A stretch of DNA of 64,000 nt from NCBI RefSeq assembly GCF_004803915.1, contig NZ_CP039396.1, positions 2,480,001-2,544,000 of the forward strand. The letters are read 5' to 3'. The notes below the pieces were generated by a model. That model saw nothing but the letters and a program-made list of their open reading frames with translations, did not search any database and was not told the origin of the DNA. This stretch comes from Duncaniella dubosii. GTDB lineage: Bacteria; Bacteroidota; Bacteroidia; Bacteroidales; Muribaculaceae. Numbering within the stretch: position 1 is the first letter of the stretch; the number at the start of each line of letters is the position of its first letter. This document shows positions 35,127 through 43,143 of the stretch, in pieces. A program made the translations under genes and the position numbers.

Positions 35127-35165
35127 AAAGTGAAACTGCAAAAATATTTGGAGGTTTCACTTTTT
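35127..35165. promoter_or_regulatory. Inverted-repeat operator candidate at the recombinase promoter
   Basis: AAAGTGAAAC (35127-35136) and GTTTCACTTT (35154-35163) are inverted repeats 17 nt apart; a further AAAAGTGAAAC is at 35057. The right half lies between the -33-like TTTG (35147) and the -7-like TAATTTTG (35171), so a bound protein would block transcription. Related inverted repeats occur at 41354-41378 and 41487-41514. Confidence 0.6.
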
Positions 35166-35178
35166 AAGATTAATTTTG
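35147..35178 (+). promoter_or_regulatory. Bacteroidales-type promoter for the recombinase
   Basis: TTTG at 35147-35150 and TAATTTTG at 35171-35178 with 20-nt spacing fit the -33 TTTG / -7 TAnnTTTG pattern. The recombinase ATG is at 35200. Confidence 0.6.
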
Positions 35179-35199
35179 CGAAACCAAATTCCAAATTGT

Positions 35200-35793
35200 A
35201 TGAGTAAAAAAGGAAGTGTCACGACGGCTGACTACTTGCCGTATGCAGATTATCAGAAGCTTGTTCAAACTCTGATAGACGAAAAGAAATATTGGTGGGC
35301 CTGCTACTGCATCTTGTCATTTTGTACTGGATTGCGGTTTTCCGATGTATGTAAATTAAGGTGGTCTGATGTTCTTGATCAGAGAAAGATTGTCATCACA
35401 GCCAAGAAAACCAACAAGACCCACGTTATTCCTATTGGGCAAAATGCTTCTGACCATTTTACTTCTCTTTATAAATTGATGGGTAAACCCTCTAAAAGAG
35501 ACCTTATCCTTGTCGGTCAAAAAGGAGAAGGAAGCAAGCCGGTATCTATTCAATATATCAATCGTGCATTAAAGAAATGGGCAGTCAAGTATGACTTGGA
35601 TATTGACAACTTCAGCACTCATACATTTAGAAAGACTTTTGGAAGATACGTCTATGACAAAGGCGGTAGGGATGAAAAGACACTGATGTATTTGAACAGA
35701 ATCTTCAAACACACCAGCTTAGATACTACTATGATATATCTCGGAATTAGAGATGAAGAAATCTCCAATATCTTCGATTCTATAAAAATATAG
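35200..35793 (+). CDS. Tyrosine recombinase, catalytic domain only
   Basis: 197 residues. It carries the catalytic set of tyrosine recombinases: Arg in FCTGLRFSDVCKLRW (about residue 50), His-x-x-Arg in STHTFRKTFGRYVY (about 148-151) and the nucleophilic Tyr in DTTMIYLGI (about 184). The usual N-terminal arm/core-binding domain is missing, so it is shorter than phage integrases (300-400 residues). It could act in DNA inversion, resolution of multimers or integration with help from another protein. Its promoter overlaps an inverted-repeat operator, suggesting tight control. Confidence 0.87.
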   Translation: MSKKGSVTTADYLPYADYQKLVQTLIDEKKYWWACYCILSFCTGLRFSDVCKLRWSDVLDQRKIVITAKKTNKTHVIPIGQNASDHFTSLYKLMGKPSKRDLILVGQKGEGSKPVSIQYINRALKKWAVKYDLDIDNFSTHTFRKTFGRYVYDKGGRDEKTLMYLNRIFKHTSLDTTMIYLGIRDEEISNIFDSIKI

Positions 35794-35795
35794 GT

Positions 35796-36419
35796 ATGAA
35801 TACTGGGAGTAGAATATTGAGCAAGCTCACATATTGTAAACTCTGCGGAAGTAAAATATGGATGCAGGGCTACAATATCCAAAGCCACATTACCCACATT
35901 ATGAAAAAAAATAATGTGTGCTATGAATGTGCCTTCTGGGAAGAATTGATTGCTTATCCCCCGGAATATATGGAGGTGATCAATCAACAGTGTTTACGCC
36001 TACACCCAGTTGCTAATAAGAAGGACAAAACCCTAATCCTCGGAGGTAAGGGGAAAATGAGATATTTTATGCGTACAGATGGCTCTTTAATTCAATCCAA
36101 TGATATATGGACTATCGGCACAATACCAGAACGCTTCATATCCCAGTTACCGACAACGGCGGTAGAAATAACCTTAAAGGCATATCGCCAGTTGAAGAAA
36201 AGCAGTAAGAAATGTTATGCTCGTGGTTGTATGGACCGATACGATTGTTTCAGATATGATCGAGCATTGGAGAATGATGAAAAAGGATCATTCAATGCTA
36301 TTCCACCTAAATGGAATGTTGGTGATGAGCATTGTGGTTTCTTCATCAATATCCAGGACATAAAAAGTGATGAGAGCAGTGTTATCAGTAAACCAAATTC
36401 CAATGAAGCAGAAAACTGA
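35796..36419 (+). CDS. Cys-rich hypothetical protein
   Basis: 207 residues, starting 2 nt after the recombinase stop, so probably co-transcribed. Two CxxC pairs (YCKLCGSK near residue 14, VCYECAFW near 42) suggest a zinc-binding N-terminal module. A second Cys cluster (KKCYARGCMDRYDCFRYD, about 148-165) lies toward the C-terminus. No family recognised. Confidence 0.65.
   Translation: MNTGSRILSKLTYCKLCGSKIWMQGYNIQSHITHIMKKNNVCYECAFWEELIAYPPEYMEVINQQCLRLHPVANKKDKTLILGGKGKMRYFMRTDGSLIQSNDIWTIGTIPERFISQLPTTAVEITLKAYRQLKKSSKKCYARGCMDRYDCFRYDRALENDEKGSFNAIPPKWNVGDEHCGFFINIQDIKSDESSVISKPNSNEAEN
36367..36383 (+). promoter_or_regulatory. GATGAGAGCAGTGTT leader copy
   Basis: GTGATGAGAGCAGTGTT, one base different from the 38539 and 39153 copies. 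It lies inside the end of the preceding gene. Its ATG (36370) could itself be the start of the following gene; the other possible ATG is at 36403, 19 nt after the motif. Confidence 0.5.
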
Positions 36420-36696
36420 AGAGTTGCTTAAAAAAGCACAGGAAATCATGGGTGATGAATCAGACTTCCTCATCATTGCCCATAAGGAAGGACAATGTGG
36501 CGCCGTAGCACATGGCGATTCAGACACAGTTGCCCAGGCAATATTCTCGTGTATGCACCAGCCGGGTAATCCTATCGGCCAAACACTGTATCGTATCATC
36601 AAACTCAATGTGATGAATATGCTGCGCAATCCATCTATCTATGCAAAGGATATGCTTGACTCTATCGACTTAATAATTCCCGACAATGAGCAGTAA
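36370..36696 (+). CDS. Hypothetical protein, small helical
   Basis: 108 residues if started at the ATG within the leader motif (MRAVLSVNQIPMKQKTEE...), or 97 residues from the ATG at 36403. It contains FLIIAHKEGQCGAVAHGDSD and helical flanks; this pattern occurs in small Bacteroidetes phage proteins of unknown role. The start is the main uncertainty; the end overlaps the next gene by 11 nt. Confidence 0.65.
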   Translation: MRAVLSVNQIPMKQKTEELLKKAQEIMGDESDFLIIAHKEGQCGAVAHGDSDTVAQAIFSCMHQPGNPIGQTLYRIIKLNVMNMLRNPSIYAKDMLDSIDLIIPDNEQ

Positions 36697-37522
36697 ATAT
36701 CTTCCATACGACGTGTCGGATATAGACACGCTCTTGAATGAGCCTTGGGAAATCAGTGACCAGCCATTCATGCTTCACGCTGCCTATGCTCTGAATTGTC
36801 TTTATGACATCGTGGCTCCGGAAGATGATGAGGAGTTCACTCCAGATGATATGTGGGGTAATAAAATTGAGAAAAAGATCCTGGATAGGATGGTTCTTGA
36901 CATAGAGGCTGACTTCAACGATGCGGCCTCTAATCGTAAACCCGTCCGAATATGGGATAAAAGTTATTCAATCAGAAAGGTCAATGCCTATGACCATTCA
37001 CGCCTTCACTTGATATTCAATTTCCCATTAGAGAATGGGGAGTACACAATCACTAAAGAGGGCGTGTTGAACTTGACTGGCGTTTCTGACCCAATACTTA
37101 AACCCTATGAGATTTCTAAGGAGCAAGCTCAAATCAATCGCACCTATCTCAGACAGATTATTATGCTGGCTGAAGATGATGAGAACGATGGATGGGATCA
37201 ACTGACCGATATGGAGATTGTCGTTTATTGTTGGGCGCTCTTTTACAACAAGCACCAGTTTGACAATTTTATTCAGTTTAAGAAAGAGTATCAGGATTAT
37301 CTCTATGTCACTGAAAAGGAGATACTCAGTTGCTTGAATGAGAAGTCCACTCTCAGGCAGAAACCAGTTGGAATGTATGCGTTCTCACATGACAAGATCC
37401 AGAAATGGAACCAAGACAACTATCAGGAATCTGCCGCCATCAAAATTCCAGCTTCCAAAGCAGAAGATTACTGGTATGATATCGCGCTGAAAAAGACTTT
37501 CAAACCGATAGACCAACGATAA
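36686..37522 (+). CDS. Hypothetical protein
   Basis: 278 residues, acidic N-terminal half with PEDDEEFTPDDMWG, then a beta-containing middle region (SRLHLIFNFPLENGEYTI) and a helical C-terminus. No motif recognised. It ends at a bidirectional terminator facing the minus-strand gene at 37539. Confidence 0.65.
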   Translation: MSSKYLPYDVSDIDTLLNEPWEISDQPFMLHAAYALNCLYDIVAPEDDEEFTPDDMWGNKIEKKILDRMVLDIEADFNDAASNRKPVRIWDKSYSIRKVNAYDHSRLHLIFNFPLENGEYTITKEGVLNLTGVSDPILKPYEISKEQAQINRTYLRQIIMLAEDDENDGWDQLTDMEIVVYCWALFYNKHQFDNFIQFKKEYQDYLYVTEKEILSCLNEKSTLRQKPVGMYAFSHDKIQKWNQDNYQESAAIKIPASKAEDYWYDIALKKTFKPIDQR

Positions 37523-37563
37523 GATGTGGGGGATGGCATTACGCCTTCCCCCTCATCTTTTTT
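37521..37563. terminator. Bidirectional terminator between convergent genes
   Basis: AAGATGTGGGGGA (37521-37533) pairs with TCCCCCTCATCTT (37547-37559) with one central mismatch. It is followed by T6 on the plus strand; the minus-strand gene ends within it. Confidence 0.85.
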
Positions 37564-38402
37564 ACTTCTTTCATAAAGAGTAGTCCTTCAGTAAAATCCA
37601 AGATGTAGTTACCGGCATCCCATCTTTCCTGATGTTTCTTTGCTCCGTTGTCTCGGTCCATTACCAATTCAAAGCGGTCATTCAAGTACCAGTACACATT
37701 ATTCTTACCTTTTTGGGGCGTTTTGATAAACTGATGGGCACGCTCATTAAATGACAAGCCATTCTTAGAAGTTGCAGCGTGAAGCCTTTTAATATCGGCT
37801 TCTGTCGCTTGTCTTAATGGTGTATAGTTTGAATCAATCCAACAATCCATCTGCAACTTATTTCCATAGAGATAAGCGAGAAAATGATGTTTGGAATTGT
37901 CTGATTCTAAGTACATTCCCACACCTACCTCATCACTGTTGGGGTATTCTATAGTGGCATAAAAATATTTTTGAGGGGTGTATATCTTGTTAAACTTTCC
38001 AGTGCGCACTTGAAAATCCAATCTCTTCTCAAAAACGAGTTTTCTTAACTCAGTGATACGAGACTCTTCCAAAGTCTGTAACCTTTGAGGCTCCAGAACT
38101 TCCATATCATTGACAATAAGATTGCCTTCATAATCACAATAAGCAGCCAAGACGATACTGGCCGGAGTGCTGCTACTCACTATCCCCATTGTATTTCCGT
38201 AGCTGACCATATCCCCTGCACCGAACCCTGTCTCAATCCATTTTCTGAATTGCCTGTATGTTGAATCCGCCTTGGGATATAATGCTTTATGGATTTTTCC
38301 TCCCTTAAATCGCTTACGACAATATTCGAGAACTCTTTGCCAGTCCTCATCTGAGAAATGGCAATCAGCAGTGTAACGATATATCTGATTCAGAGTTTTC
38401 AT
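37539..38402 (-). CDS. Hypothetical protein on the minus strand within the early region
   Basis: 287 residues from ATG at 38402 (a longer start at 38429 is possible). N-terminal helical region with FSDEDWQRVLEYCRKRF, a short beta segment GDMVSYGNTMGIVSSS that resembles an SH3-like or KOW-like turn, and a C-terminal NNVYWYLNDRFELVMDRD stretch. It is the only minus-strand gene between 33 and 63 kb and has its own divergent promoter region, so it may be a regulator or be expressed under different conditions (lysogeny?). No family assigned. Confidence 0.65.
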   Translation of the reverse strand: MKTLNQIYRYTADCHFSDEDWQRVLEYCRKRFKGGKIHKALYPKADSTYRQFRKWIETGFGAGDMVSYGNTMGIVSSSTPASIVLAAYCDYEGNLIVNDMEVLEPQRLQTLEESRITELRKLVFEKRLDFQVRTGKFNKIYTPQKYFYATIEYPNSDEVGVGMYLESDNSKHHFLAYLYGNKLQMDCWIDSNYTPLRQATEADIKRLHAATSKNGLSFNERAHQFIKTPQKGKNNVYWYLNDRFELVMDRDNGAKKHQERWDAGNYILDFTEGLLFMKEVKKMRGKA

Positions 38403-38474
38403 GTGGTATATTCCAGTTTTAACTTGCAAAGTTACTATTAAAAATTAAAACCAGGCGAAATAATTGCCTATTAT

Positions 38475-38505
38475 TTTGACCAAACTTAAATTTTTAATAA
38501 TTTTG
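38475..38505 (+). promoter_or_regulatory. Bacteroidales-type promoter for the winged-helix gene
   Basis: TTTG (38475-38478) and TAATTTTG (38498-38505), 19-nt gap, in the divergent region between 38402 and 38572. Confidence 0.5.
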
Positions 38506-38538
38506 CAATCTGCAAATGAGGATATTACCTATCCCAAC

Positions 38539-38555
38539 GTGATGAAAGCAGTGTT
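38539..38555 (+). promoter_or_regulatory. GTGATGAAAGCAGTGTT leader
   Basis: Perfect copy of the 17-mer, 16 nt before the ATG at 38572. It opens a mini-ORF MKAVL with TGA stop at 38557-38559. Confidence 0.6.
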
Positions 38556-38571
38556 ATGAATAGTTCATAAC

Positions 38572-38964
38572 ATGAAGCGAATACCCAATAGGGCTATGCT
38601 GCCGCCACCAGAGCCGATTGTGATTAAGCTCGATCCTAAACAGCTCAGGGGCGGAATAGTCCTTCCCAAAGTCAAGTATCAGGTACTTGCAACAGTTGAA
38701 ACCGAAGAGGTTTTTAACGGAATGGTTATACCCATGCCTAAAGTCCTGATATACTTCCTGAACAAGAACGAGCTGATGGTGGTCTCGACAATCATGGAAG
38801 AGGCTAATGAAAACGGGGATTGTGCATTGTCGGTCAAAGAACTGGCAATCAAGATGAAATTATCTATCCCCACTGTCAGTGACAGTCTCTATTCTCTACG
38901 GCATATCGGATTATTACTGGAAACCCCAATGGGAAAAGAGGGGGTGGAAGAATCCGTCAGCTAA
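38572..38964 (+). CDS. Winged helix-turn-helix protein, probably frameshifted in the wing
   Basis: 130 residues in the annotated frame. Residues about 72-120 give a winged HTH: NKNELMVVSTIMEEANENGD, then LSVKELAIKMKLSIPTVSDS and LYSLRHIGLL. The expected wing (GK-rich beta hairpin) is replaced here by GKEGVEESVS and a stop, but the -1 frame gives GKRGGGRIRQLNYKAI and 60 further residues to 39152. Either a G is missing from the GAGGGGGT run, or ribosomes slip at GGGAAAA (G GGA AAA, in frame) just before it. Probably a transcriptional regulator of early genes. Confidence 0.75.
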   Translation: MKRIPNRAMLPPPEPIVIKLDPKQLRGGIVLPKVKYQVLATVETEEVFNGMVIPMPKVLIYFLNKNELMVVSTIMEEANENGDCALSVKELAIKMKLSIPTVSDSLYSLRHIGLLLETPMGKEGVEESVS

Positions 38965-39152
38965 ATTACAAAGCAATCCAACATTTGAATGACCTTGTGG
39001 AAAATGAAGATCCAGGCATATACGCTCGGATCCGAACTGCCACGCGCAAAATCAATATCCTCAATCTGACAAAGGATGATGTGAAAAGCGCATACGACAC
39101 TCATGTGCTGGAACCGGGCCATGATTCGGCAGAGGAAGAAGAATATGATTAA
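38925..39152 (+). other. Open -1 frame extending the winged-helix protein
   Basis: From the slippery-like GGGAAAA or the adjacent G5 run, the -1 frame is open to TAA at 39150-39152 and encodes a helical segment (IRQLNYKAIQHLNDLVENED) followed by an acidic tail. The next gene starts only 38 nt later and carries its own leader, so the gap is otherwise empty, which supports the extension being real. Confidence 0.6.
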
Positions 39153-39169
39153 GTGATGAAAGCAGTGTT
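39153..39169 (+). promoter_or_regulatory. GTGATGAAAGCAGTGTT leader
   Basis: Perfect copy of the 17-mer, 20 nt before the ATG at 39190, with a mini-ORF MKAVFLKN. Confidence 0.6.
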
Positions 39170-39189
39170 CCTCAAAAATTGAAAAGATA

Positions 39190-39492
39190 ATGAGCAGACC
39201 AATTCATTTTGAGTATCAGCAATTCGGAAACATCACTGTCGTAGCTCTGGATTCAAAACTGAAGGACTATGATTTCAAGCCGGTCAATGTCGGCGGTAAA
39301 ATGATGGTTCAACTTCCTGAGAAAACCGTAAAAGACTGCCGCAACATAGATGGCTGTATTTATTTCCACCTCGGAAGAGTAAGTGATAGCGTTATGGTTG
39401 ACCTTATCGAGAATTTCCAGAAATTGAAAATGGAGAAAGGCTGGAAGCCCGGAAAGGGTTTGGTAATTCCTGACAACAAATTCAAGTTCTGA
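39190..39492 (+). CDS. Hypothetical protein
   Basis: 100 residues. Alpha/beta character; HFEYQQFGNITVVALDSKLK and GCIYFHLGRVSDSVMVDLIE. No recognised family. It is preceded by the conserved leader and followed after 1 nt by the next gene. Confidence 0.65.
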   Translation: MSRPIHFEYQQFGNITVVALDSKLKDYDFKPVNVGGKMMVQLPEKTVKDCRNIDGCIYFHLGRVSDSVMVDLIENFQKLKMEKGWKPGKGLVIPDNKFKF

Positions 39493-39493
39493 T

Positions 39494-39745
39494 ATGAGCT
39501 TCAAAGATTACTTGCAATCATTACGCTGGAACAGTTTTGCAAAATATCCGACTCAAGGCTCTGATGTTTACATTCACTGTTTCGCTGGTGACATCCATAA
39601 GTTTGTCAAAGTAAGACAATTCAACGCTGTCTGCTTTGACTTTCAGAAAATCGTAAATAACTTTCCACAAAATCATCAATGGCAGTTCTCGTGGCTGCCA
39701 GCAGCAAAAACCGAAGAAGATTATGATAACTCAACTTCTCATTAG
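39494..39745 (+). CDS. Hypothetical protein
   Basis: 83 residues, aromatic-rich (WNSFAKYP, WQFSWLP). No family recognised. Its end overlaps a further small ORF at 39723. Confidence 0.55.
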   Translation: MSFKDYLQSLRWNSFAKYPTQGSDVYIHCFAGDIHKFVKVRQFNAVCFDFQKIVNNFPQNHQWQFSWLPAAKTEEDYDNSTSH

Positions 39746-39887
39746 TGCGGTAATGGCTATATCGCCATTTACTCCAAAGACTCCGGTGTCTGATGTGCCT
39801 AAGCAATACGCCATCTTAAACGCCGATGAAGAGCGTAAGCCGACAAACAGACGCGATCGTAGAGCAAACAAGCGCCGTCAGAAATGA
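39723..39887 (+). CDS. Small protein with hydrophobic start and basic tail
   Basis: 54 residues, overlapping the previous gene's 3' end by 23 nt in another frame. N-terminal MITQLLISAVMAISPFTP is hydrophobic and could be a short signal or membrane anchor; the C-terminus RRDRRANKRRQK is very basic. Supported by position in a tight operon rather than family. Confidence 0.45.
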   Translation: MITQLLISAVMAISPFTPKTPVSDVPKQYAILNADEERKPTNRRDRRANKRRQK

Positions 39888-39917
39888 TAATAACAGTGAG
39901 ATACAAAAATCGTCAAG

Positions 39918-40208
39918 ATGAAAAGAGCTTATATTTCAATCCCGATATCCGGGGAAGATTATAACAGCCAACGTGACCACGCCACCGCCATAGCCTCCAA
40001 ACTGAAGAAACAAGGTTATGATGTTGTAACGCCATTTGACATCGTAAAGTCTGTGACCACTCCCTACAATGAAGCGATGGGAAAATGTGTGGCCGGACTT
40101 CTGGAGTGTGAGATGATCTATCTCTGCAAAGGCTGGCGGAACTCCAAGGGATGTTCCGCTGAACTTCAGGTGGCCTTGGTGTATGGGCTGGAAGTGATGA
40201 TTGAATAA
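39918..40208 (+). CDS. DUF4406 protein, nucleoside 2-deoxyribosyltransferase-like
   Basis: 96 residues. RAYISIPISGEDYNSQRDHA at the N-terminus, VTPFDIV in the middle and LLECEMIYLCKGWRNSKGCS then AELQVALVYGLEV match the DUF4406 family, which shares the nucleoside deoxyribosyltransferase fold. The conserved Glu of ELQVA sits where the family has its catalytic residue. Probably acts in nucleotide salvage or modification for phage DNA, together with dUTPase. Confidence 0.82.
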   Translation: MKRAYISIPISGEDYNSQRDHATAIASKLKKQGYDVVTPFDIVKSVTTPYNEAMGKCVAGLLECEMIYLCKGWRNSKGCSAELQVALVYGLEVMIE

Positions 40209-41353
40209 TATTGGCCAAAGACTATTATCAATCAGACAAGAAAAGTTTTTGTCTCATACAAGAATTTGGTTTTTTCGTGCGCTGGGCTGGGAAGCTCGGC
40301 GCATTGTATTTTCAGGGCGCACGTTCTATCCGAAAGAAAGAACCAAAAAGAAAAACAAAAAACAGAAAAAAGAAAAAGGGTCAGAAAAAGAAAAAAGAAA
40401 AATAAATAAAAAGAAAAAATAAGAAAGAAAGTGGTTCACTCTCCCTCATTCCTTTTCTCCTAAAGTCGAAAAGGAAATTCGGTCGAGTGACCCGCGCACA
40501 CGCGAGCGCGAACCCAAGGCAAAGAACTTCATAGTATAGCTCCCTATTCCAGTAAACTTAACAAAGTCTGTTCCCCACATTCCAGCAAACTTTTGAAAAG
40601 ACTGTTTAGAGTTTTCTGTTTAGAGCTTAGTTCCATTCCCAGTAATTTTATAAAAACTGTTTTGTGATTTTTTGAGAAAGTGTTGAAGGAGTTTTAGGGA
40701 GTGGAAGGATTTTTAAGGGGGTATGTTTTGGGAATTTTTCAAAACAATCCACAAATAAGACCGCCGCCCGCCGCCGATCGTGCTGCGCCCTGCACCGGCC
40801 CCAAAAACCGACTTGAAAAATAACCCCCGGAAAATTTGGGGCAAGTGATTTGAGAGTTTTCTGGTGTGTCAAAAACCGAAAAATAATATGGTTGCCAAAA
40901 GTGTTTATGTACGATGATAGGAAAATGCCCAAATTTAGGCCATAGGAAGCCCTACAAGTGATTTTGTTGGCAAAGATGTGTAGTTATTCATCCGAGGGTG
41001 AGAAGCGCGAAATTTGGGGCATTCTAGACGGTTTTGAGATTTGGGCGAGATGTGGCGTGTGGTGGCTGAGGTCTGGTAAAAATGTGACTGGGATGATAAC
41101 TGATGAAATATCAGCAGTTTATGAGTAAAAAAGGCTGGAATGAGGGGTTTTGAGGCAAAAATCAGGTTAAAAATTGGATGATACTGGAGTGTTTTGTGGG
41201 GCTGAGATGTTTCTGACCCCCTCAGTACAACAACTACTAAAACGAGATTTGAAATTTGAGAAAAATTTACATCTGCCTTCAAGAGCAAGGGAGACACCCA
41301 CTCCAGTTTTTTATTTATTTTCAGATAGTTAGCTACATTTTCGGCTTATTTTG

Positions 41354-41378
41354 GTTTCACTTTTGCAATAAGTGAAAC
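41354..41378. repeat. GTTTCACTT inverted repeat
   Basis: GTTTCACTT and AAGTGAAAC flank TTGCAAT. Matches half-sites at the recombinase promoter. Confidence 0.7.
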
Positions 41379-41486
41379 ATACATTTTTTGCTTGAAAATC
41401 GAAGTCTAAATGTTAAAAAGTGTTTAATCTTTGCTTATTGTGTATAAATTGTTGTTTTTCAACTGTTTGGGTAAATTTGATAATTT

Positions 41487-41514
41487 GGTTTCACTTATTT
41501 TTGAAAGTGAAACC
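41487..41514. repeat. GGTTTCACTT inverted repeat
   Basis: GGTTTCACTT and AAGTGAAACC with an 8-nt spacer; a further GGTGAAAC half-site at 41528. Confidence 0.7.
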
Positions 41515-42455
41515 TCTTTTATATATAGGTGAAACTCCACTTTTTAACATTTATTTAACACTCCAAAATACCCTTATCCATTTTTGGGACTATCTCAAAC
41601 ATAAAATTTTCCCTTTTCTCAAAAAAATTTCAAGAAAATAAAGATTTTTACATTACTGATTATCAGTCAATTACACCCTTACAAACAGCCTTACACCTTA
41701 ATAGATATAAAAGAATGGGTTTATGAAAAAATTTTTGCCGATAGTGTTGTAACCGTCCACAGACCACTGCAATATTGTGGTGTAAGATTTGAGAAACGGA
41801 TTAGCTCCCGAACTTCTCAAAAACTTGCAAGAGAACTTTGACATATTGGTGCTTAGTTGCTTTTGGCAATAAGTGTGAAAAGTGAAATCCCTGACTCCAT
41901 GAGTGAGGAAAATTTAGCAAATTTTCGCTTTATCCTTTGCAAGTCCATGACCTGCGTATATAGGTAAAAAGTGTGTAAAGTAGCGAAGTAACATACTGTT
42001 ATCAAAGATTATGCAACAAAATTGTATCGTGTGGGTAAAAACCGCAATAGTGCGGGCGTGTAAAGCGATGCAGCCCCTGCGCACGGGGGAAGAATGGGAG
42101 TAATGCGTCCATTCGGGGGAAACCTTTGTCCGACTTGTAGGGTGAAACGACTCAATCGGATAGCATAGAGCGCAAAAAAGTCCAAAATGTGCAAAAACGG
42201 TTGCGCACGAATGCGGTAAAGGCATACCATGCAAGCGCACTGACCGTACCCCTTAGTGGGCGTGTTTGGGCGACGTAAAAGCCAAATTACGTCACGTTCT
42301 GGAAAATAATGTATCCAATCAACACTTTATAGGGTGAGTCCGTAAAAGCGGCACTGGGAGTGTGGCATATTATGCCCTTGCAATGTACTCCCCACCCACT
42401 ATTCATTAACCTCAAAGCAGTTGTGACCGCTCTTGTGTGGGGTCACTATATCATC

Positions 42456-43070
42456 ATGGCTACAAATGTAACCCTCAACGCAAAGCAAATCAACGGTGGC
42501 ACACGCGAAATCATCTCCAAGACCTCGCAACTCACGCAGGTACTCCGTACCTTTGAGACCCTTTACACCCAAAAACTGCCCTCGTGCGACGGCATGACTG
42601 TGGAGGGCTTCATGAGCGCAATGGGCGTGGAGCGTTTCACGACTACCAACAAGTTGGGCAAGGTGACGAAAAAGGGCTACACCCCCGGAACTATCCGCAA
42701 GGGTTGGAATGACTCTATGCAGACCGAAGAGGGCAAAATGTGCGTGTTCAAAAACGTGCCGGCGAAGTACAAGGATGAGGACGGCACGGTCTATCGTGTG
42801 TTCACACCCGAAGAGGCTGAAAAGATTGACGGCAAGTGCGTTTCACGCTTTATGCTGTCGGAAATCGCCGACGACAAGTGGACTGTCGCAATCATTCTGC
42901 GCGGTCTGAAACAGGGTCGTGACTTCAAAAAGTACAATGACCGCTCTGTGGAGTCCGAAATGGCGTGGGAAGAGGTGGAAAATCTCTGCATCATCCGTGT
43001 GGTGGAGGATGAAAACGGCAAGGAAGTCCGCGAAATCGTAGAAATCGAAAAGGATGAGGTGTATTTCTGA
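42456..43070 (+). CDS. Hypothetical protein
   Basis: 204 residues from ATG at 42456 (an upstream in-frame ATG at 42360 would add unlikely sequence). The N-terminal third is helical (KQINGGTREIISKTSQLTQV), with CDGMTVEGFMSAMGVERF and later KKGYTPGTIRKGWNDSM; the C-terminus is acidic. Bases are more G+C-rich than in the preceding region. No family recognised. First gene of a run of co-oriented small genes. Confidence 0.7.
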   Translation: MATNVTLNAKQINGGTREIISKTSQLTQVLRTFETLYTQKLPSCDGMTVEGFMSAMGVERFTTTNKLGKVTKKGYTPGTIRKGWNDSMQTEEGKMCVFKNVPAKYKDEDGTVYRVFTPEEAEKIDGKCVSRFMLSEIADDKWTVAIILRGLKQGRDFKKYNDRSVESEMAWEEVENLCIIRVVEDENGKEVREIVEIEKDEVYF

Positions 43071-43102
43071 GCCTCAACTATCGGGTGAACTTTAGCGACA
43101 TT

Positions 43103-43129
43103 GGGGGTGCGAGTCCCCCACACTCACCA
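43103..43129 (+). other. tRNA 3'-half-like sequence (T-arm, acceptor, CCA)
   Basis: GGGGG-TGCGAGT-CCCCC forms a perfect T-arm-like hairpin followed by ACACTCACCA. No matching anticodon arm or clean 5' acceptor is present upstream (only 13 nt separate a D-arm-like segment from it), so it is not a complete tRNA. It could be a remnant of a tRNA 3' end, for instance an attachment-site core, or a chance hairpin. Confidence 0.35.
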
Positions 43130-43143
43130 AAAATTTCAATGCA

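Larger units (their letters stand above)
40209..42455. other. Gene-poor 2.2-kb region, possible origin or control region
   Basis: I see no convincing gene here. Contents in order: a G/C-rich palindrome-like block CGTGCGC...GCGCACG (40278-40325); a 100-nt almost pure A/G strand (40334-40433); a C-rich block near 40760-40830; inverted repeats of GTTTCACTT (41354-41378 and 41487-41514); TTATCAGTCAATTAC (41660-41674), also found in the loop of RNA module 4; a CAATATTG palindrome near 41771; and GACGTAA/TTACGTC (42272-42293). Such a mix fits a replication origin or an untranslated RNA region, but I cannot tell which. Confidence 0.5.

Noticed and set aside
40201..40422. Lys-rich ORF of 73 residues (and an overlapping 64-residue one)
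   Set aside because: The coding potential comes from a 100-nt A/G-only strand; two frames are open for the same reason, and no leader or family support exists.
41914..42240. Minus-strand ORFs in the gene-poor region
   Set aside because: Cys/His/Phe-rich odd composition, overlapping alternative frames, no neighbours in the same direction.
43050..43130. Complete tRNA gene
   Set aside because: No anticodon arm fits between the D-arm-like and T-arm-like parts, and the 5' acceptor match needs a bulge.
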